A DNA stretch of 64,000 bases from Neisseria bacilliformis (lineage in GTDB: Bacteria; Pseudomonadota; Gammaproteobacteria; Burkholderiales; Neisseriaceae), in contig NZ_CP059571.1 of the NCBI RefSeq assembly GCF_014055025.1, positions 1,984,001 through 2,048,000 of the forward strand, in the 5' to 3' direction. Of the stretch, positions 41,541 through 50,655 are shown piece by piece. Within the stretch, counting starts at the first letter, position 1, and every line of letters begins with the position of its first letter. The position numbers and the translations under genes were made by a program. The notes beneath the pieces are model-generated. The model was not told the DNA's origin, ran no database searches, and saw only the letters and a program-made list of their open reading frames with translations.

Positions 41541-41570
41541 GTCTGGTTCGCCACAGGCGGGATATCGGAA

Positions 41571-41616
41571 AGGCCGTCTGAAAAAACTGTAAAACAGGTT
41601 TTTCAGACGGCCTTTG
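41571..41616. terminator. Inverted DUS hairpin after glnA
   Basis: AAAGGCCGTCTGAAAAAAC pairs with GTTTTTCAGACGGCCTTT, 16 bases beyond the glnA stop. Confidence 0.75.
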
Positions 41617-41631
41617 CTTTAAAAAACGGCC

Positions 41632-43050
41632 TTACAGGCTGTAATACATTTCAAATTCCAGCGGATGCGGCGCCATGCGGATGCGGCGCACGTCTTCTTC
41701 TTTGAAGGCGATGTAGCTGTCTATCCAGTCTTTGCTGAACACGCCGCCGCGCAGCAGGAATTCGTGGTCGGCTTTGAGCGCGGCGAGGGCTTCTTCCAAA
41801 GAGGCGCAGACGGTTGGGACGAGCGCGTCTTCTTCCGGCGGCAGGTCGTAGAGGTTTTTATCGGCTGGGTCGCCCGGATGGATTTTGTTTTGAATGCCGT
41901 CCAAACCCGCCATCAGCAGGGCGGCGAACGCCAAGTATGGGTTGGCGGTCGGGTCGGGGAAACGCGCTTCGATGCGGCGTGCCTTGCTGCTGTTCACGGA
42001 CGGGATGCGGATGGACGCGGAACGGTTTTTGGCAGAGTAGGCGAGTTTGGTCGGTGCTTCAAAATGCGGCACGAGGCGTTTGTAGGAGTTGGTGGACGGA
42101 TTGGTAATCGCGTTCAGGGCTTTGGCGTGTTTGATGATGCCGCCGATGTAGTAGAGCGCGGTGTCGCTCAAGCCGGCATAGCCGTCGCCTGCGAACAGGT
42201 TTTGGCCGTCTTTCCAGATGGATTGGTGGACGTGCATACCGCTGCCGTTGTCGCCCATGATGGGTTTGGGCATGAAGGTGGCGGTTTTGCCGAAGTTGTG
42301 GGCGACGTTTTGGATAACGTATTTCATGTCTTGGGTTTGGTCGGCGCGTTTGACCAGAGTGGCGAAGCGCGTGCCGATTTCCATTTGGCTGCCGGTGCCG
42401 ACTTCGGCGTGGTGGACTTCGACTTCGATGCCGAGTTCTTCCAAAATGTTCACCATGGCGGAGCGCAGGTCCTGTCCGGCATCAATCGGAGCGACGGGGG
42501 CGTAGCCGCCTTTGACGGTAGGGCGGTGGCCGGTGTTTTGACCGTCCATGTGCAGGCCGCTTGCCCATGCGCCGCTTTCGGACGTGATTTCGTAACGGGT
42601 TTTGTGCATGTCGGTTTCAAACTCTACGCCGTCGAAGACGAAGAATTCGGGTTCGGGGCCGAAGTATGCCGTGTCGCCGATGCCGGAGGATTTGAGGTAG
42701 GCTTCGGCGCGGCGGGCGATGGAGCGCGGGTCGCGGTCGTAGCCTTGACCGTCGGCAGGGTCGATCACGTCGCAGGTGAGGACGACGGTGGTATCGTCGT
42801 AAAACGGATCGACAAAGGCGGTGGCGGGGTCGGGGCGCAGCTGCATGTCGGAAGCCTGAATGCCTTTCCAGCCGCCGATGGACGAGCCGTCAAACGCCTG
42901 CCCGTTTTCAAACCATTCTTCGGGGTCGTCGAGCACCACGCGGGCGGGGACGGTGAAATGGTGCTGCTTGCCTTTGGTGTCGGTAAAGCGCAAATCGACA
43001 AAGCGGGCTTCGTTTTCTTCGATGAGTTGCACGGCGGATTGGACGGACAT
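41632..43050 (-). CDS. glnA: Glutamine synthetase, type I
   Basis: ATP-dependent ammonia assimilation. 472 residues, GSI-beta length: [20 protein letters not shown] start, [56 protein letters not shown] and [17 protein letters not shown]. The adenylylation Tyr is present in [20 protein letters not shown] precedes the ATG. The expected regulators (glnB, glnE) are not in this window. Confidence 0.97.
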   Translation of the reverse strand: MSVQSAVQLIEENEARFVDLRFTDTKGKQHHFTVPARVVLDDPEEWFENGQAFDGSSIGGWKGIQASDMQLRPDPATAFVDPFYDDTTVVLTCDVIDPADGQGYDRDPRSIARRAEAYLKSSGIGDTAYFGPEPEFFVFDGVEFETDMHKTRYEITSESGAWASGLHMDGQNTGHRPTVKGGYAPVAPIDAGQDLRSAMVNILEELGIEVEVHHAEVGTGSQMEIGTRFATLVKRADQTQDMKYVIQNVAHNFGKTATFMPKPIMGDNGSGMHVHQSIWKDGQNLFAGDGYAGLSDTALYYIGGIIKHAKALNAITNPSTNSYKRLVPHFEAPTKLAYSAKNRSASIRIPSVNSSKARRIEARFPDPTANPYLAFAALLMAGLDGIQNKIHPGDPADKNLYDLPPEEDALVPTVCASLEEALAALKADHEFLLRGGVFSKDWIDSYIAFKEEDVRRIRMAPHPLEFEMYYSL

Positions 43051-43141
43051 GGTTGGCTCCTGAGTGGCTGGGAAAAAGACGGGCGGGAATATAAACACGC
43101 TGCCTGAAATTATCAACAATTTTACGCGGCGGGCGGGGCAC

Positions 43142-43199
43142 GGAGGCCGTCTGAAAAAGCGTTTTGGCTGCGCCGAAGCTGCGTTTTCAGACGGCCTCT
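43142..43199. repeat. Composite DUS element
   Basis: DUS, loop TTTTGGCTGCGCCGAAGC, inverted DUS, upstream of glnA. Confidence 0.75.
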
Positions 43200-43208
43200 G
43201 CCGCTTAC

Positions 43209-43314
43209 GTAGGGTGTGTCGCCCCAAGGCGACGCACGCGTTCCCAGCCGCTTCAACAAATCCGCATTTTCCTGCAAACCCAAACCGCGTGCGTGGCTGC
43301 GCCACACACCCTAC
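43209..43314. repeat. GTAG palindrome pair, family B (copy B5)
   Basis: 106 bp, intact GTAG head and CTAC tail; arms GTGTGTCGCC/GGCGACGCAC on the left and GCGTGGC/GCCACAC on the right. Confidence 0.85.
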
Positions 43315-43340
43315 GTATGATTCGCCACGGCGGAATCGTG

Positions 43341-43385
43341 GAAAGGCCGTCTGAAAACGGCAAAACCTTTTTTCAGACGGCCTTG
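43341..43385. terminator. Inverted DUS pair overlapping the end of ccoI
   Basis: AAAGGCCGTCTGAAAACGGC, short loop, TTTTTTCAGACGGCCTT; the second DUS contains the stop codon of the metal ATPase. Confidence 0.7.
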
Positions 43386-45844
43386 CGCAGGCGCAGGGCG
43401 TTGGCCAGCACCAGCAGGGAGCTGCAACTCATGCCCAGCGCGGCGAGCCAGGGGGTTACGAGGCCGGCAGCGGCCAGCGGGACGGCGGCGAGGTTGTAGG
43501 CGGCCGCCCACCAGAGGTTTTGGCGGATGACGGCGGCGGTGCGGCGGGCGCAGCGCACGGCGTCGGGGATGGAGGACAAGTCGTCGTTCAAGAGGATGAT
43601 GTCCGCGCCGGAGCGGGCGGTGTCCGCGCCGCCGGCCACGGCGAAGGAGACGTCGGCGGCGGCCAGCGCGGGGGCGTCGTTGATGCCGTCGCCCGCCATC
43701 AGCACGACGCGCCCCCGCGCCTGCAAAGCCTGTATGTAGGCGGGTTTGTCTTCGGGGGCGGCTTCGGCGCAAAAGGCGGCGATGCCGAGGCTTGCGGCCA
43801 GCGCGGCCACGGCGGCTTGGCGGTCGCCGCTGAGCAGGTGGGGGGCGAGGCCGGCCTGTTTGATCTCGGCGAGCATGGCGGCGGCGGCGGGTTTGGTTTG
43901 GTCGGACAGGACAAACAGGGCTTGGAAGCCTTGGCTGCTGCCCAGCGCGGCGAGTGTGCCGCATCCGGCGTATTGCGCGGCCTGCGGCGGGACTGTGCCC
44001 GCGAGTTCGGCAACGTAGGCGGGTTTGCCCAAACGCCATTCGCCGCTTTGGCCGTTGATGTCGAGCACGGCGCACACGCCGCCGCCGGGGCGGTTGCCGC
44101 GTTCGCGCGCTTGGATGTCGAGGCCGTCTGAAAAAGGTGTTTGCACGGCGAAGGCGCGGGCGGCTGGGTGTTCGGACTGGGCTTCGAGCACGTGGGCGAT
44201 GTGCAGGGCTTCGCTTCGGGTGAGGCTGCCTGTGGGGATGGTTTCTTCGATTTTCAGACGGCCTTCGGTGAGCGTGCCGGTTTTGTCGAACACGGCGTCG
44301 GTGGCGGCGGCGAGGGTTTCCAGCGCGCTGCCGCCCGCGACGAGGATGCCCTGCCGCGCCAATGCGCCGGTGGCGGCGGCCAGCGCGGCGGGGGTGGCCA
44401 GCGAGAGGGCGCAGGGGCAGGTGATGACCAGCAGGGACACGGTTACCCACAGTGCCTGATGGATGCCCGCGTACCACCACCAGCCGAGAAACACAGGCAG
44501 GGCAAACAGCAGCATGGCCGAGACGAAGCGCGAGGCGTAGCGGTCGGCGGCCAGGGCGATGCGCGGTTTTTGCGACAGGGTTTTGTCGAGCAGGCGGGCG
44601 ATGTGCGAGAGGCGGGTGTCCGCGCCGGTGCGCACCACGCGCACAATCAGCGGCGCGGCGGTGTTGAGCGTACCGGCGGTTACCGCGTCGCCTTCTCCTT
44701 TGGCCACGGGCAGGCTCTCGCCGGTGAGCATGGCTTCGTCGGCCTCGCTCGCTCCGGAGAGCACTTCTCCGTCGGCGGGGAACACTTCGCCTGCCTTCAC
44801 CAGCACGGTGTCGCCCGCGTTCAGCCGCACCACCGCCGCTTCTTCGCTTTCGCTGCTGTGCGGATAATCGGGCAGCAGATGGCAGAAGGCGGGCACGAGT
44901 TTCACCAGCCGCTCGGCCGCGTCGCCCGCCTTGCGCCGCGCGCTCTGTTCCATAAACCGCCCCAGCGACAGCAGGAATACCAGCATCGCCAGCCCCTCGA
45001 AATACATGCCCTGGCCGGCGTTGGTCAAAAGCGCGTACACGCCCGCGCCGAAGGCCAGCCAGATGGAAAGCGCGATGGGCGTGTCCATGCCCGCGCGGCG
45101 GTTGCGCCAGTCGCGCAGGCAGCCTTGGTAAAACGGCACGGCGGCATAGCACACCACGGGCAGCACCATCAGAAAGCCGCCCCAGTGCAGGATGGTGAGA
45201 AACTGCGGCTCGATGTCGCCGTAAAGATAGGTGGGCAGGGCGAACATCATGGTCTGCATCATGCACATCCCCGCCACCGCCAGCCGCACGATGGCTTTTT
45301 TGCGCGACTTCTGCGCCGCCTCCTCGGCTTTGTGCGCGTCGTAGGGCAGCGCGGCATAGCCGGTTTGGCGCACCGCCAGCAGGATGTCCGAGAGCGCGGC
45401 GCGTTCTTCATCCCAGCGCACGCGGGCTTTGAGCGTGCTGTAATTGAGTTCGGCCGACACCACCCCCGGCAGGCGCAGCAGGCGTTGTTCGATCAGCCAC
45501 ACGCAGGCGGCGCAGGTAACGCCGTCCAGCATCAGCACCGCCTCGCGCCCGCCGCCCTCGGGCGTTTCGACAAAATCGCGCTGCACCTCGGGCAGATCGT
45601 AGAGCTTCAACTGCGCCAGCAGTTCCGGCGGCGGCAGCGCGGCCTGCGCGGCATCGGCGGTGCGCTGTTTGTAATAATTGCCCAAACCCGCGCCGATAAT
45701 CCCCTGCGCCACCGCCTGACAACCCGCGCAGCAGGTCGGATACTCGATTTCTTCATAAACGACGGGCAGATGCGTCCCCTGCGGCACGGGCAGGCCGCAG
45801 TGGAAACAGCGTGTTTCCTGTGTTTCGTGTGCTTCGTTTTTCAT
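43373..45844 (-). CDS. ccoI: P-type copper ATPase, CcoI/FixI type
   Basis: 823 residues. N-terminal Cys-rich domain ([21 protein letters not shown]) typical of CcoI/FixI, then an HMA metal-binding domain with CAAC, eight membrane helices, TGES in [12 protein letters not shown], the intramembrane TCPCAL, phosphorylation site [12 protein letters not shown], and [11 protein letters not shown]. CcoI-type ATPases deliver copper to cbb3 cytochrome oxidase, the terminal oxidase of Neisseria; the cco genes are not in this window. Two in-frame DUS (PFSDGL, EGRLKI). The C-terminal KAV and stop are a DUS. Confidence 0.88.
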   Translation of the reverse strand: MKNEAHETQETRCFHCGLPVPQGTHLPVVYEEIEYPTCCAGCQAVAQGIIGAGLGNYYKQRTADAAQAALPPPELLAQLKLYDLPEVQRDFVETPEGGGREAVLMLDGVTCAACVWLIEQRLLRLPGVVSAELNYSTLKARVRWDEERAALSDILLAVRQTGYAALPYDAHKAEEAAQKSRKKAIVRLAVAGMCMMQTMMFALPTYLYGDIEPQFLTILHWGGFLMVLPVVCYAAVPFYQGCLRDWRNRRAGMDTPIALSIWLAFGAGVYALLTNAGQGMYFEGLAMLVFLLSLGRFMEQSARRKAGDAAERLVKLVPAFCHLLPDYPHSSESEEAAVVRLNAGDTVLVKAGEVFPADGEVLSGASEADEAMLTGESLPVAKGEGDAVTAGTLNTAAPLIVRVVRTGADTRLSHIARLLDKTLSQKPRIALAADRYASRFVSAMLLFALPVFLGWWWYAGIHQALWVTVSLLVITCPCALSLATPAALAAATGALARQGILVAGGSALETLAAATDAVFDKTGTLTEGRLKIEETIPTGSLTRSEALHIAHVLEAQSEHPAARAFAVQTPFSDGLDIQARERGNRPGGGVCAVLDINGQSGEWRLGKPAYVAELAGTVPPQAAQYAGCGTLAALGSSQGFQALFVLSDQTKPAAAAMLAEIKQAGLAPHLLSGDRQAAVAALAASLGIAAFCAEAAPEDKPAYIQALQARGRVVLMAGDGINDAPALAAADVSFAVAGGADTARSGADIILLNDDLSSIPDAVRCARRTAAVIRQNLWWAAAYNLAAVPLAAAGLVTPWLAALGMSCSSLLVLANALRLRKAV

Positions 45845-45869
45845 GGCGGCGGATTGTACACGCTTCGCA

Positions 45870-45915
45870 AACAGGCCGTCTGAAAAGCCCGAAACGGTTT
45901 TTCAGACGGCCTGTT
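45870..45915. terminator. Inverted DUS pair upstream of ccoI
   Basis: ACAGGCCGTCTGAAAAGCCC and complement, 15-base loop, within the repeat-only region 45845-46210. Confidence 0.6.
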
Positions 45916-45940
45916 CCATCCCGCCCATGCCGAACCCAAG

Positions 45941-46048
45941 GTAGGGTGTGTCGCCCCCAGGCGACGCACGCGTTCCCTGCCGCTTCAACCAATCCGCGCG
46001 TTTTCCGAAAAGCCAAACCGCGTGCGTGGCTTGCGCCACATACCCTAC
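45941..46048. repeat. GTAG palindrome pair, family B (copy B6)
   Basis: 108 bp, GTAGGGTGTGTCGCC to CCACATACCCTAC. Confidence 0.85.
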
Positions 46049-46062
46049 CTTGGCGGCGGGAC

Positions 46063-46130
46063 GCAGGGTGGGTCTTGACCCACCACAGCCATGCCGCTTC
46101 CCGCAAACGGTGGGTCGAGACCCACCCTAC
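46063..46130. repeat. GTAG palindrome pair, family A (copy A7)
   Basis: 68 bp; same length class as A5/A6 but with the interior inverted (CATGCCGCTTCCCGCAAACG). Confidence 0.8.
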
Positions 46131-46145
46131 CCTATCGCGCAAAAG

Positions 46146-46193
46146 GCAGAGGCCGTCTGAAAACGTACAAAACGCTTTTTCAGACGGCCTCTT
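46146..46193. terminator. Inverted DUS hairpin after thiG
   Basis: CAGAGGCCGTCTGAAAACG, loop of about 14, inverted DUS and CTCTTTG; 18 bases beyond the thiG stop. Confidence 0.75.
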
Positions 46194-46210
46194 TGCTGAC
46201 AAACGGGCGT

Positions 46211-46999
46211 TCAATATTCCGCCGAATGCCAAAACGGCTGGCCGACAGTGGGCGTGGAAGCCTGCGCCTGTTCGCGGGCTTCAACGGGATCGGCTTCGCG
46301 GGCGGCACGACCGGCGGCAACGGCTTGGGCGAAGGCGCACGCCATTTTGGCGGGGTCGCCCGCGCGGGAGACGGCGGTGTTGAGCAACACGCCGTCAAAA
46401 CCCCATTCCATCACCTGCGCGGCCTGCGAGGGCAGCCCCAAGCCTGCGTCGATGATCAGCGGCGTGTCGGGCAGGCGTTCGCGCAACACGCGCAGGGCGT
46501 AGCCGTGCACCACGCCCAAACCGGTGCCGATGGGGGCTGCCCAAGGCATCAGGGCTTGGCAGCCCGCGTCGAGCAGGCGGCGGCAGGCGATGAGGTCTTC
46601 GGTGCAGTAGGGCAGCACTTTGAAACCGTCGTCAATCAGGATTTTGGCGGCTTCGACGAGCTGGAACACGTCCGGTTGCAGGGTGTCGTCGTCGCCGATG
46701 AGTTCCAATTTAATCCAGTCGGTTTCAAACACTTCGCGTGCCATTTGGGCGGTAGTAACGGCTTCCTGCACGCTCTGGCAGCCTGCGGTGTTGGGCAGCA
46801 CGGGGATGCCGGTCTGCTGCAAAAGCTCCCAAAAACCCTGCCCGTGGGTTTCGCCCGCGCTTTGGGCGCGGCGCAGGGCAACGGTAATCATCGCCGGCTG
46901 CGCGGCTTCGACGGACTGGCGCAATACGTCAGGGCTGGGATAGGCGGCCGTGCCCAGCAGCAGGCGCGAGGGGAAGGTTTGGTTGTAGAGTTTCAGCAT
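46211..46999 (-). CDS. thiG: Thiazole synthase ThiG
   Basis: Forms the thiazole phosphate moiety of thiamin from DXP, ThiS-thiocarboxylate and dehydroglycine. 262 residues, TIM barrel: [58 protein letters not shown] with the Schiff-base Lys, [33 protein letters not shown] and [14 protein letters not shown]. Distal gene of the thiamin cluster; a family A half palindrome separates it from thiS. Confidence 0.96.
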   Translation of the reverse strand: MLKLYNQTFPSRLLLGTAAYPSPDVLRQSVEAAQPAMITVALRRAQSAGETHGQGFWELLQQTGIPVLPNTAGCQSVQEAVTTAQMAREVFETDWIKLELIGDDDTLQPDVFQLVEAAKILIDDGFKVLPYCTEDLIACRRLLDAGCQALMPWAAPIGTGLGVVHGYALRVLRERLPDTPLIIDAGLGLPSQAAQVMEWGFDGVLLNTAVSRAGDPAKMACAFAQAVAAGRAAREADPVEAREQAQASTPTVGQPFWHSAEY

Positions 47000-47023
47000 G
47001 GTTGTTCCTTGGGGCGTTATTTT

Positions 47024-47044
47024 GGTGGGTCAAGACCCACCCTG
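47024..47044. repeat. Family A half unit (copy A8) between thiS and thiG
   Basis: GGTGGGTCAAGACCCACC then CTGC, in the 59-base intercistronic gap; followed by a reverse DUS. Confidence 0.7.
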
Positions 47045-47058
47045 CATTTTCAGACGGC

Positions 47059-47253
47059 CTATCCGCCCACCACGGGGCGGACGATGTCGATTTTGTCGTT
47101 TTCGTTCAACACGGTTTCAGCGTAGGCGGATTTGGCCACAAACGCGGTGTTCACCGCCACGGCAAAGGGCTTTTGTGGCGCGGTTTGGGCAATCAGGTCG
47201 GCAACGGTACGGCCGTTGAGTTCGGCGTGTTCGCCGTTGAGGATAATGTTCAT
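47059..47253 (-). CDS. thiS: Sulfur carrier protein ThiS
   Basis: 64 residues, ubiquitin-like beta-grasp protein. The C-terminal Gly-Gly (VRPVVGG) is adenylylated and thiocarboxylated to donate sulfur to ThiG. MNIILNGEHAELNGRTVADL and AVAVNTAFVAKSAYAETVL match the family. RBS AGGAACACCCG lies just upstream. Confidence 0.95.
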   Translation of the reverse strand: MNIILNGEHAELNGRTVADLIAQTAPQKPFAVAVNTAFVAKSAYAETVLNENDKIDIVRPVVGG

Positions 47254-47267
47254 CGGGTGTTCCTAAT

Positions 47268-47334
47268 GTAGGGTGGGTCTTGACCCACCGGTGCACAGAT
47301 TCGGATGTTTGTGGCGGGTCGAGACCCACCCTAC
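47268..47334. repeat. Family A pair (copy A9) between thiE and thiS
   Basis: 67 bp, intact GTAG and CTAC. It overlaps the thiE stop codon: the TAG of thiE is part of the element's GTAG end. Confidence 0.8.
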
Positions 47335-47945
47335 TCCCACAACGCCTGAAACGCCTTCACCACGGCTTCGGGGTTTTCGGCTTCGGTAACGGCGCGGACG
47401 ACCGCCAGCGACGACACGCCGGTTTGCAGCACTTGCGCGGCGTTGCCCAAATCGATGCCGCCGATGGCGACTACGGGCGTGCTGCCCGCCTGGCGCACAT
47501 ATTCGCGCAGTTTGTCCAAGCCCTGCGGCGCGGTGGGCATTTGCTTGGTGGTGGTGGGGAAAATCGCGCCGCTGGCCACATAGCTGGGGTGCACCGACAG
47601 GGCGCGGGCAAGCTCGTCAACGGAATGCGTGCTCAAACCGAGGCGCAGCCCTGCGGCGGCGATGGCGGCCAGGTCGGCGGTGTCCATGTCTTCCTGCCCG
47701 AGATGCACGCCGTATGCGCCCGCCGCGATGGCTTCGCGCCAATGGTCGTTGATAAAAAGCTGCGTTTTGCTGCCCGCGCAGGCGGCGACGCATTCGGCAA
47801 TTTCGCGGCGCAACGCCTCGCCCGATAAGGTTTTGCAGCGCAACTGCACCGTGTCCGCGCCCGCTTTTACCATCCGCGCCACCCACTCGGCGGTGGAGAC
47901 GACGGCGTAGAATTTGAGCGGGGATTTTAAGGGCGGGAATGTCAT
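47331..47945 (-). CDS. thiE: Thiamin-phosphate synthase ThiE
   Basis: Joins HMP-pyrophosphate and thiazole phosphate. 204 residues, TIM barrel: AGADTVQLRCKTLSGEALRR, FINDHWREAIAAGAYGVHLG, GLSTHSVDELARA, YVASGAIFPTTTKQM, PVVAIGGIDLGNAAQVLQTG. The stop codon lies in a family A palindrome. Its upstream neighbour on the same strand is the NERD gene, 103 bases away behind a DUS pair. Confidence 0.95.
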   Translation of the reverse strand: MTFPPLKSPLKFYAVVSTAEWVARMVKAGADTVQLRCKTLSGEALRREIAECVAACAGSKTQLFINDHWREAIAAGAYGVHLGQEDMDTADLAAIAAAGLRLGLSTHSVDELARALSVHPSYVASGAIFPTTTKQMPTAPQGLDKLREYVRQAGSTPVVAIGGIDLGNAAQVLQTGVSSLAVVRAVTEAENPEAVVKAFQALWE

Positions 47946-47962
47946 GTTTGTCCTTTTTTGTG

Positions 47963-48002
47963 TTTCAGACGGCCTTTTGATTTGGAGAGGCCGTCTGAAA
48001 AG
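47963..48002. repeat. Outward DUS pair
   Basis: TTTCAGACGGCC, short AT-rich loop, GGCCGTCTGAAAA between the NERD gene and thiE. Confidence 0.6.
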
Positions 48003-48048
48003 CCAATGATGTAGCTTGGGTCGCTACCCAATATTTTGCTGACGAATT

Positions 48049-48672
48049 TTAATTCCGATGGCGTTCGCGCAAACGGGCTTTATGTTCGCGCAATTTCCCG
48101 CTGTCGGCTCTGTATTCTTCCGATGAGAGTGTGCGGATAACGGCTTCAAGCTCATTTTCGCTTAATAAGGCCGTCTGAAAACTTTCAATATATTCGGCGG
48201 CGCGACGCAAGCGGCAGACGTTCGGCGGCATTTCGGTTTTAAACTCGCAATCGCCGAGAAACACGACCAGCGAATGAAATTTGGCTTCGGGCAGTTTCAG
48301 CAGCGCGGCGAGTGCTTTGATATGGGCGTAATTCTGCCGCAGCGGGTTTTGAAAATAGTGCTTTTCTTTATAAATCGTCTGTGTCCACCGCGCCTGTTTT
48401 TCGCCACCGAAAATCCAGCCGGAGTAATTTTTGGTTTCGACCACGAATATCCCGTATGCCGATACATAAATATGATCGATTTGGGTTGTGCCGTTGCGCG
48501 AAGGAATAATCAGATCATGAAATTCCCGATACACGCTTCCATCCAGCTCGCCGCCCAAACGCGAACGCACGGCAGCTTCGCCCATTTTTCCCTTTACTGT
48601 CGGACTGCGTAAAAACGCGCCCAACAGCGATACGGCGATTGCTAAAAGCAGCAGCCACATCAGATTGCCCAT
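48049..48672 (-). CDS. Membrane-anchored NERD-domain protein
   Basis: 207 residues. One N-terminal membrane helix (LMWLLLLAIAVSLLGAFL) and then a NERD domain: KGKMGEAAVRSRLG, GTTQIDHIYVSAYGIFVVET followed by KNYSGWIFG, giving the Asp and Glu-x-Lys expected of PD-(D/E)xK nucleases. The C-terminus is basic (REHKARLRERHRN). The start at 48672 has GGGAAAACAAT upstream. Related to, but distinct from, the zinc-ribbon NERD protein at 4541. Its place inside a thiamin cluster suggests insertion, not a thiamin role. Confidence 0.8.
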   Translation of the reverse strand: MGNLMWLLLLAIAVSLLGAFLRSPTVKGKMGEAAVRSRLGGELDGSVYREFHDLIIPSRNGTTQIDHIYVSAYGIFVVETKNYSGWIFGGEKQARWTQTIYKEKHYFQNPLRQNYAHIKALAALLKLPEAKFHSLVVFLGDCEFKTEMPPNVCRLRRAAEYIESFQTALLSENELEAVIRTLSSEEYRADSGKLREHKARLRERHRN

Positions 48673-48728
48673 ATTGTTTTCCCTTATCTTTTTTTTATTT
48701 TCAGACGGCCTTGGAACAGTCTGTGGTA

Positions 48729-48751
48729 TCGGATACAAGTATCCGACCTAC
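48729..48751. repeat. Family D half unit (copy D2)
   Basis: ATCGGATACAAGTATCCGAC then CTAC; followed by a CG-rich palindrome (GGCCGCCCTCGCGCAGGC). Confidence 0.65.
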
Positions 48752-48789
48752 GAGAGGCCGCCCTCGCGCAGGCGGGGACGGCCTCTGCC

Positions 48790-49236
48790 CTATTTCACCG
48801 CTTTGAGCAGCGTTTTGCCCTGTTTGTTTTTCAACACCAGCGCGCCGTTGTCAAATCCGTAGGCGGCGGTTCGGCGCAGGGCGGACGACAGCGCCTGTTC
48901 GCGCTTCATCAGCGCGGGTTCGCAGGCCATCAGGGTGGAGGCGGTGTCGCCGAATTTCAGGCTTGCGCCGTCGGCCTGATAGCTGCCGAACAGGCTGTTG
49001 CAGCCCGCGCTGCCGTTGAATGCGGAACGTGCCGCATCAAACGAGATGCGGGCGCGGGCATCGGCAGGCAGGGTTTGGCCGCCCAACTCGGCAATGCGCC
49101 ATTCGCCCGCCAGCGTCGGTGCGGGAGCTTGGGCGCGGGTTTGCGGCGCAGGGGCGGGTTCGGCGGCCTGCTGGGCTTCGGGCGCGGCGCAGGCGGCGAG
49201 GGCGAAGAGTGCGGCGGTTGGCAGAATGGTTTTCAT
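48790..49236 (-). CDS. META/HslJ-domain lipoprotein
   Basis: 148 residues: lipoprotein signal (TAALFALAAC), Ala/Pro/Gln linker, and a META domain (LAGEWRIAELGGQTL, ARISFDAARSAFNGSAGCNS, LFGSYQADGASLKFGDTAST, MACEPALMKREQAL). HslJ-like META proteins are heat-inducible and linked to novobiocin resistance in E. coli. Adjacent on the same strand to the NERD gene; both sit between thiO and thiE. Confidence 0.85.
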   Translation of the reverse strand: MKTILPTAALFALAACAAPEAQQAAEPAPAPQTRAQAPAPTLAGEWRIAELGGQTLPADARARISFDAARSAFNGSAGCNSLFGSYQADGASLKFGDTASTLMACEPALMKREQALSSALRRTAAYGFDNGALVLKNKQGKTLLKAVK

Positions 49237-49267
49237 GATGCGGTCTCCTTATAAATTGGCCGGATGT

Positions 49268-49350
49268 TTTTTCAGACGGCCTCAAACAGGCATGAGGCCG
49301 TCTGAAAAAGCGTTTCGGCTGCGTCGAAGCTGTGCTTTCAGACGGCCTTT
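49268..49350. repeat. Overlapping DUS pairs with composite loop
   Basis: An outward pair (49268-49309) shares its second DUS with a composite element whose loop is GTTTCGGCTGCGTCGAAGC, ending in an inverted DUS at 49349. Confidence 0.7.
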
Positions 49351-49367
49351 GCGTTGTGCGTGATTCG

Positions 49368-49439
49368 GTAGGGCGGGTCTTGACCCACCGTTTGCAGGAA
49401 TCATGCTTCATGGCTGCGGTGGGTCAAGACCCACCCTAC
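49368..49439. repeat. GTAG palindrome pair, family A (copy A10)
   Basis: 72 bp between thiO and the META gene; GTAG head and CTAC tail intact. Confidence 0.8.
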
Positions 49440-49472
49440 GTCAGCACGGCAAATCCGCCGCCGTCTGAAAAC

Positions 49473-50564
49473 TCACAACCTAATATACGCCAATCCGCTC
49501 TCTTCGTCGAAATCGGGCGCGGGCTTGCCGTCAAACAAACAGTCGGCCAGGCGCACGGCGGCGGCGGTTACGGCGGGGGCGATCATGAAGCCGTGGCGGA
49601 ACAGGCCGTTGATTTCGATGATACGCGCGGCGGTGTCGTAGCGGATTTCGGGGTTGTGGTGGTTGAGCGTGGGGCGCAGTCCGGTGCCGGTTTCCACCAC
49701 CTGCGCTTCGCCGAAGGCGGGGTGGACGGCGTAGAGTGCCGACAACAGCTCCAAGCCGCTGCGTACGCTCACGGGGGCTTGGCTTTCGCTTTCGAGCTGG
49801 GTTGCGCCGATCACAAACAGGTGGTTTTCTTTCGGGGCGATGTAGAGCGGATAGCGCGGGTGCAGCAGGCGCACGGGGCGGCGCAATTCGACTTCGGGGG
49901 CATACACGCGCACGACTTCGCCGCGCACGCCGCGCAAGCGGCTGCCGTTTTCAGACGGCCTGTTGTTCCAAGCGTCTTTTGCGCCGTAGCCGCGACAGTC
50001 GATGATCCAGTCGTATTGCCCTGCGAGCTTCTCGGGCGCGGTTTCGGTGTGCCAATGCGTTTTTACGCCGAGGGTGTCGAGCTGGTCGGCCAGGGCGTTC
50101 AACACTTGGCGGTTGTCAAGCTGGCCTTCGTCAGGCAGATAAAGGCCGTCTGAAAAACGCCCCGCAAGCTGCGGCTCGTTGGCGGCGATGTCGTCTGAAT
50201 GCCAGTGCACGCTTTGTGCGCCGGCTTTGTTCAGCCGCTGTTCAAACTGCACGGCAAGAGGTTTGTCCTGCGTGTGCCACACAATCAGGCTGCCGTTTTC
50301 CTGCATCATGGCGCTGGTTTTCAGACGGCCGATGATGCCGCGCCAGAGGGCGACGCTTTTTTCGCCGAGCAAAATGGCTTCGGGCGTGGCGTCGGCGGCT
50401 TCGGCAGCGGGCGCGAGCATGGCGGCGGCCACGTAGGCGGCGGCGTTTTCGCCCGCCCTGCCGCCTTTTTCAAACAGGCTGACGGCACAGCCGCGCTCGG
50501 CAAGCTGCATGGCGGTGAGGCGGCCGGAGAGTCCGCCGCCGACGATGGCGATGTTGGAGGTCAT
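49473..50564 (-). CDS. thiO: Glycine oxidase ThiO
   Basis: FAD enzyme producing dehydroglycine for thiazole synthesis. 363 residues: dinucleotide-binding SNIAIVGGGLSGRLTAMQLA, substrate domain RLLHPRYPLYIAPKENHLFV, and FAD-binding C-terminus GTGLRPTLNHHNPEIRYD and NGLFRHGFMIAPAV. Start at 50564 (MTSNIAIVGGG), RBS AAGGAAACCC. Three in-frame DUS give GRLKTS, RFSDGL and NRPSENG. Follows cytX; a family A half unit lies between. Confidence 0.92.
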   Translation of the reverse strand: MTSNIAIVGGGLSGRLTAMQLAERGCAVSLFEKGGRAGENAAAYVAAAMLAPAAEAADATPEAILLGEKSVALWRGIIGRLKTSAMMQENGSLIVWHTQDKPLAVQFEQRLNKAGAQSVHWHSDDIAANEPQLAGRFSDGLYLPDEGQLDNRQVLNALADQLDTLGVKTHWHTETAPEKLAGQYDWIIDCRGYGAKDAWNNRPSENGSRLRGVRGEVVRVYAPEVELRRPVRLLHPRYPLYIAPKENHLFVIGATQLESESQAPVSVRSGLELLSALYAVHPAFGEAQVVETGTGLRPTLNHHNPEIRYDTAARIIEINGLFRHGFMIAPAVTAAAVRLADCLFDGKPAPDFDEESGLAYIRL

Positions 50565-50600
50565 GGTGGGTTTCCTTCTAGTTGGGTTGGACAATCATCC

Positions 50601-50622
50601 GTAGGGTGGGTCTTGACCCACC
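50601..50622. repeat. Family A half unit (copy A11) between cytX and thiO
   Basis: GTAG head and one palindrome GGTGGGTC/GACCCACC in the 91-base gap. Confidence 0.7.
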
Positions 50623-50655
50623 ATTGCACGAATTCGGATATTTTTGGTGTTTCTT

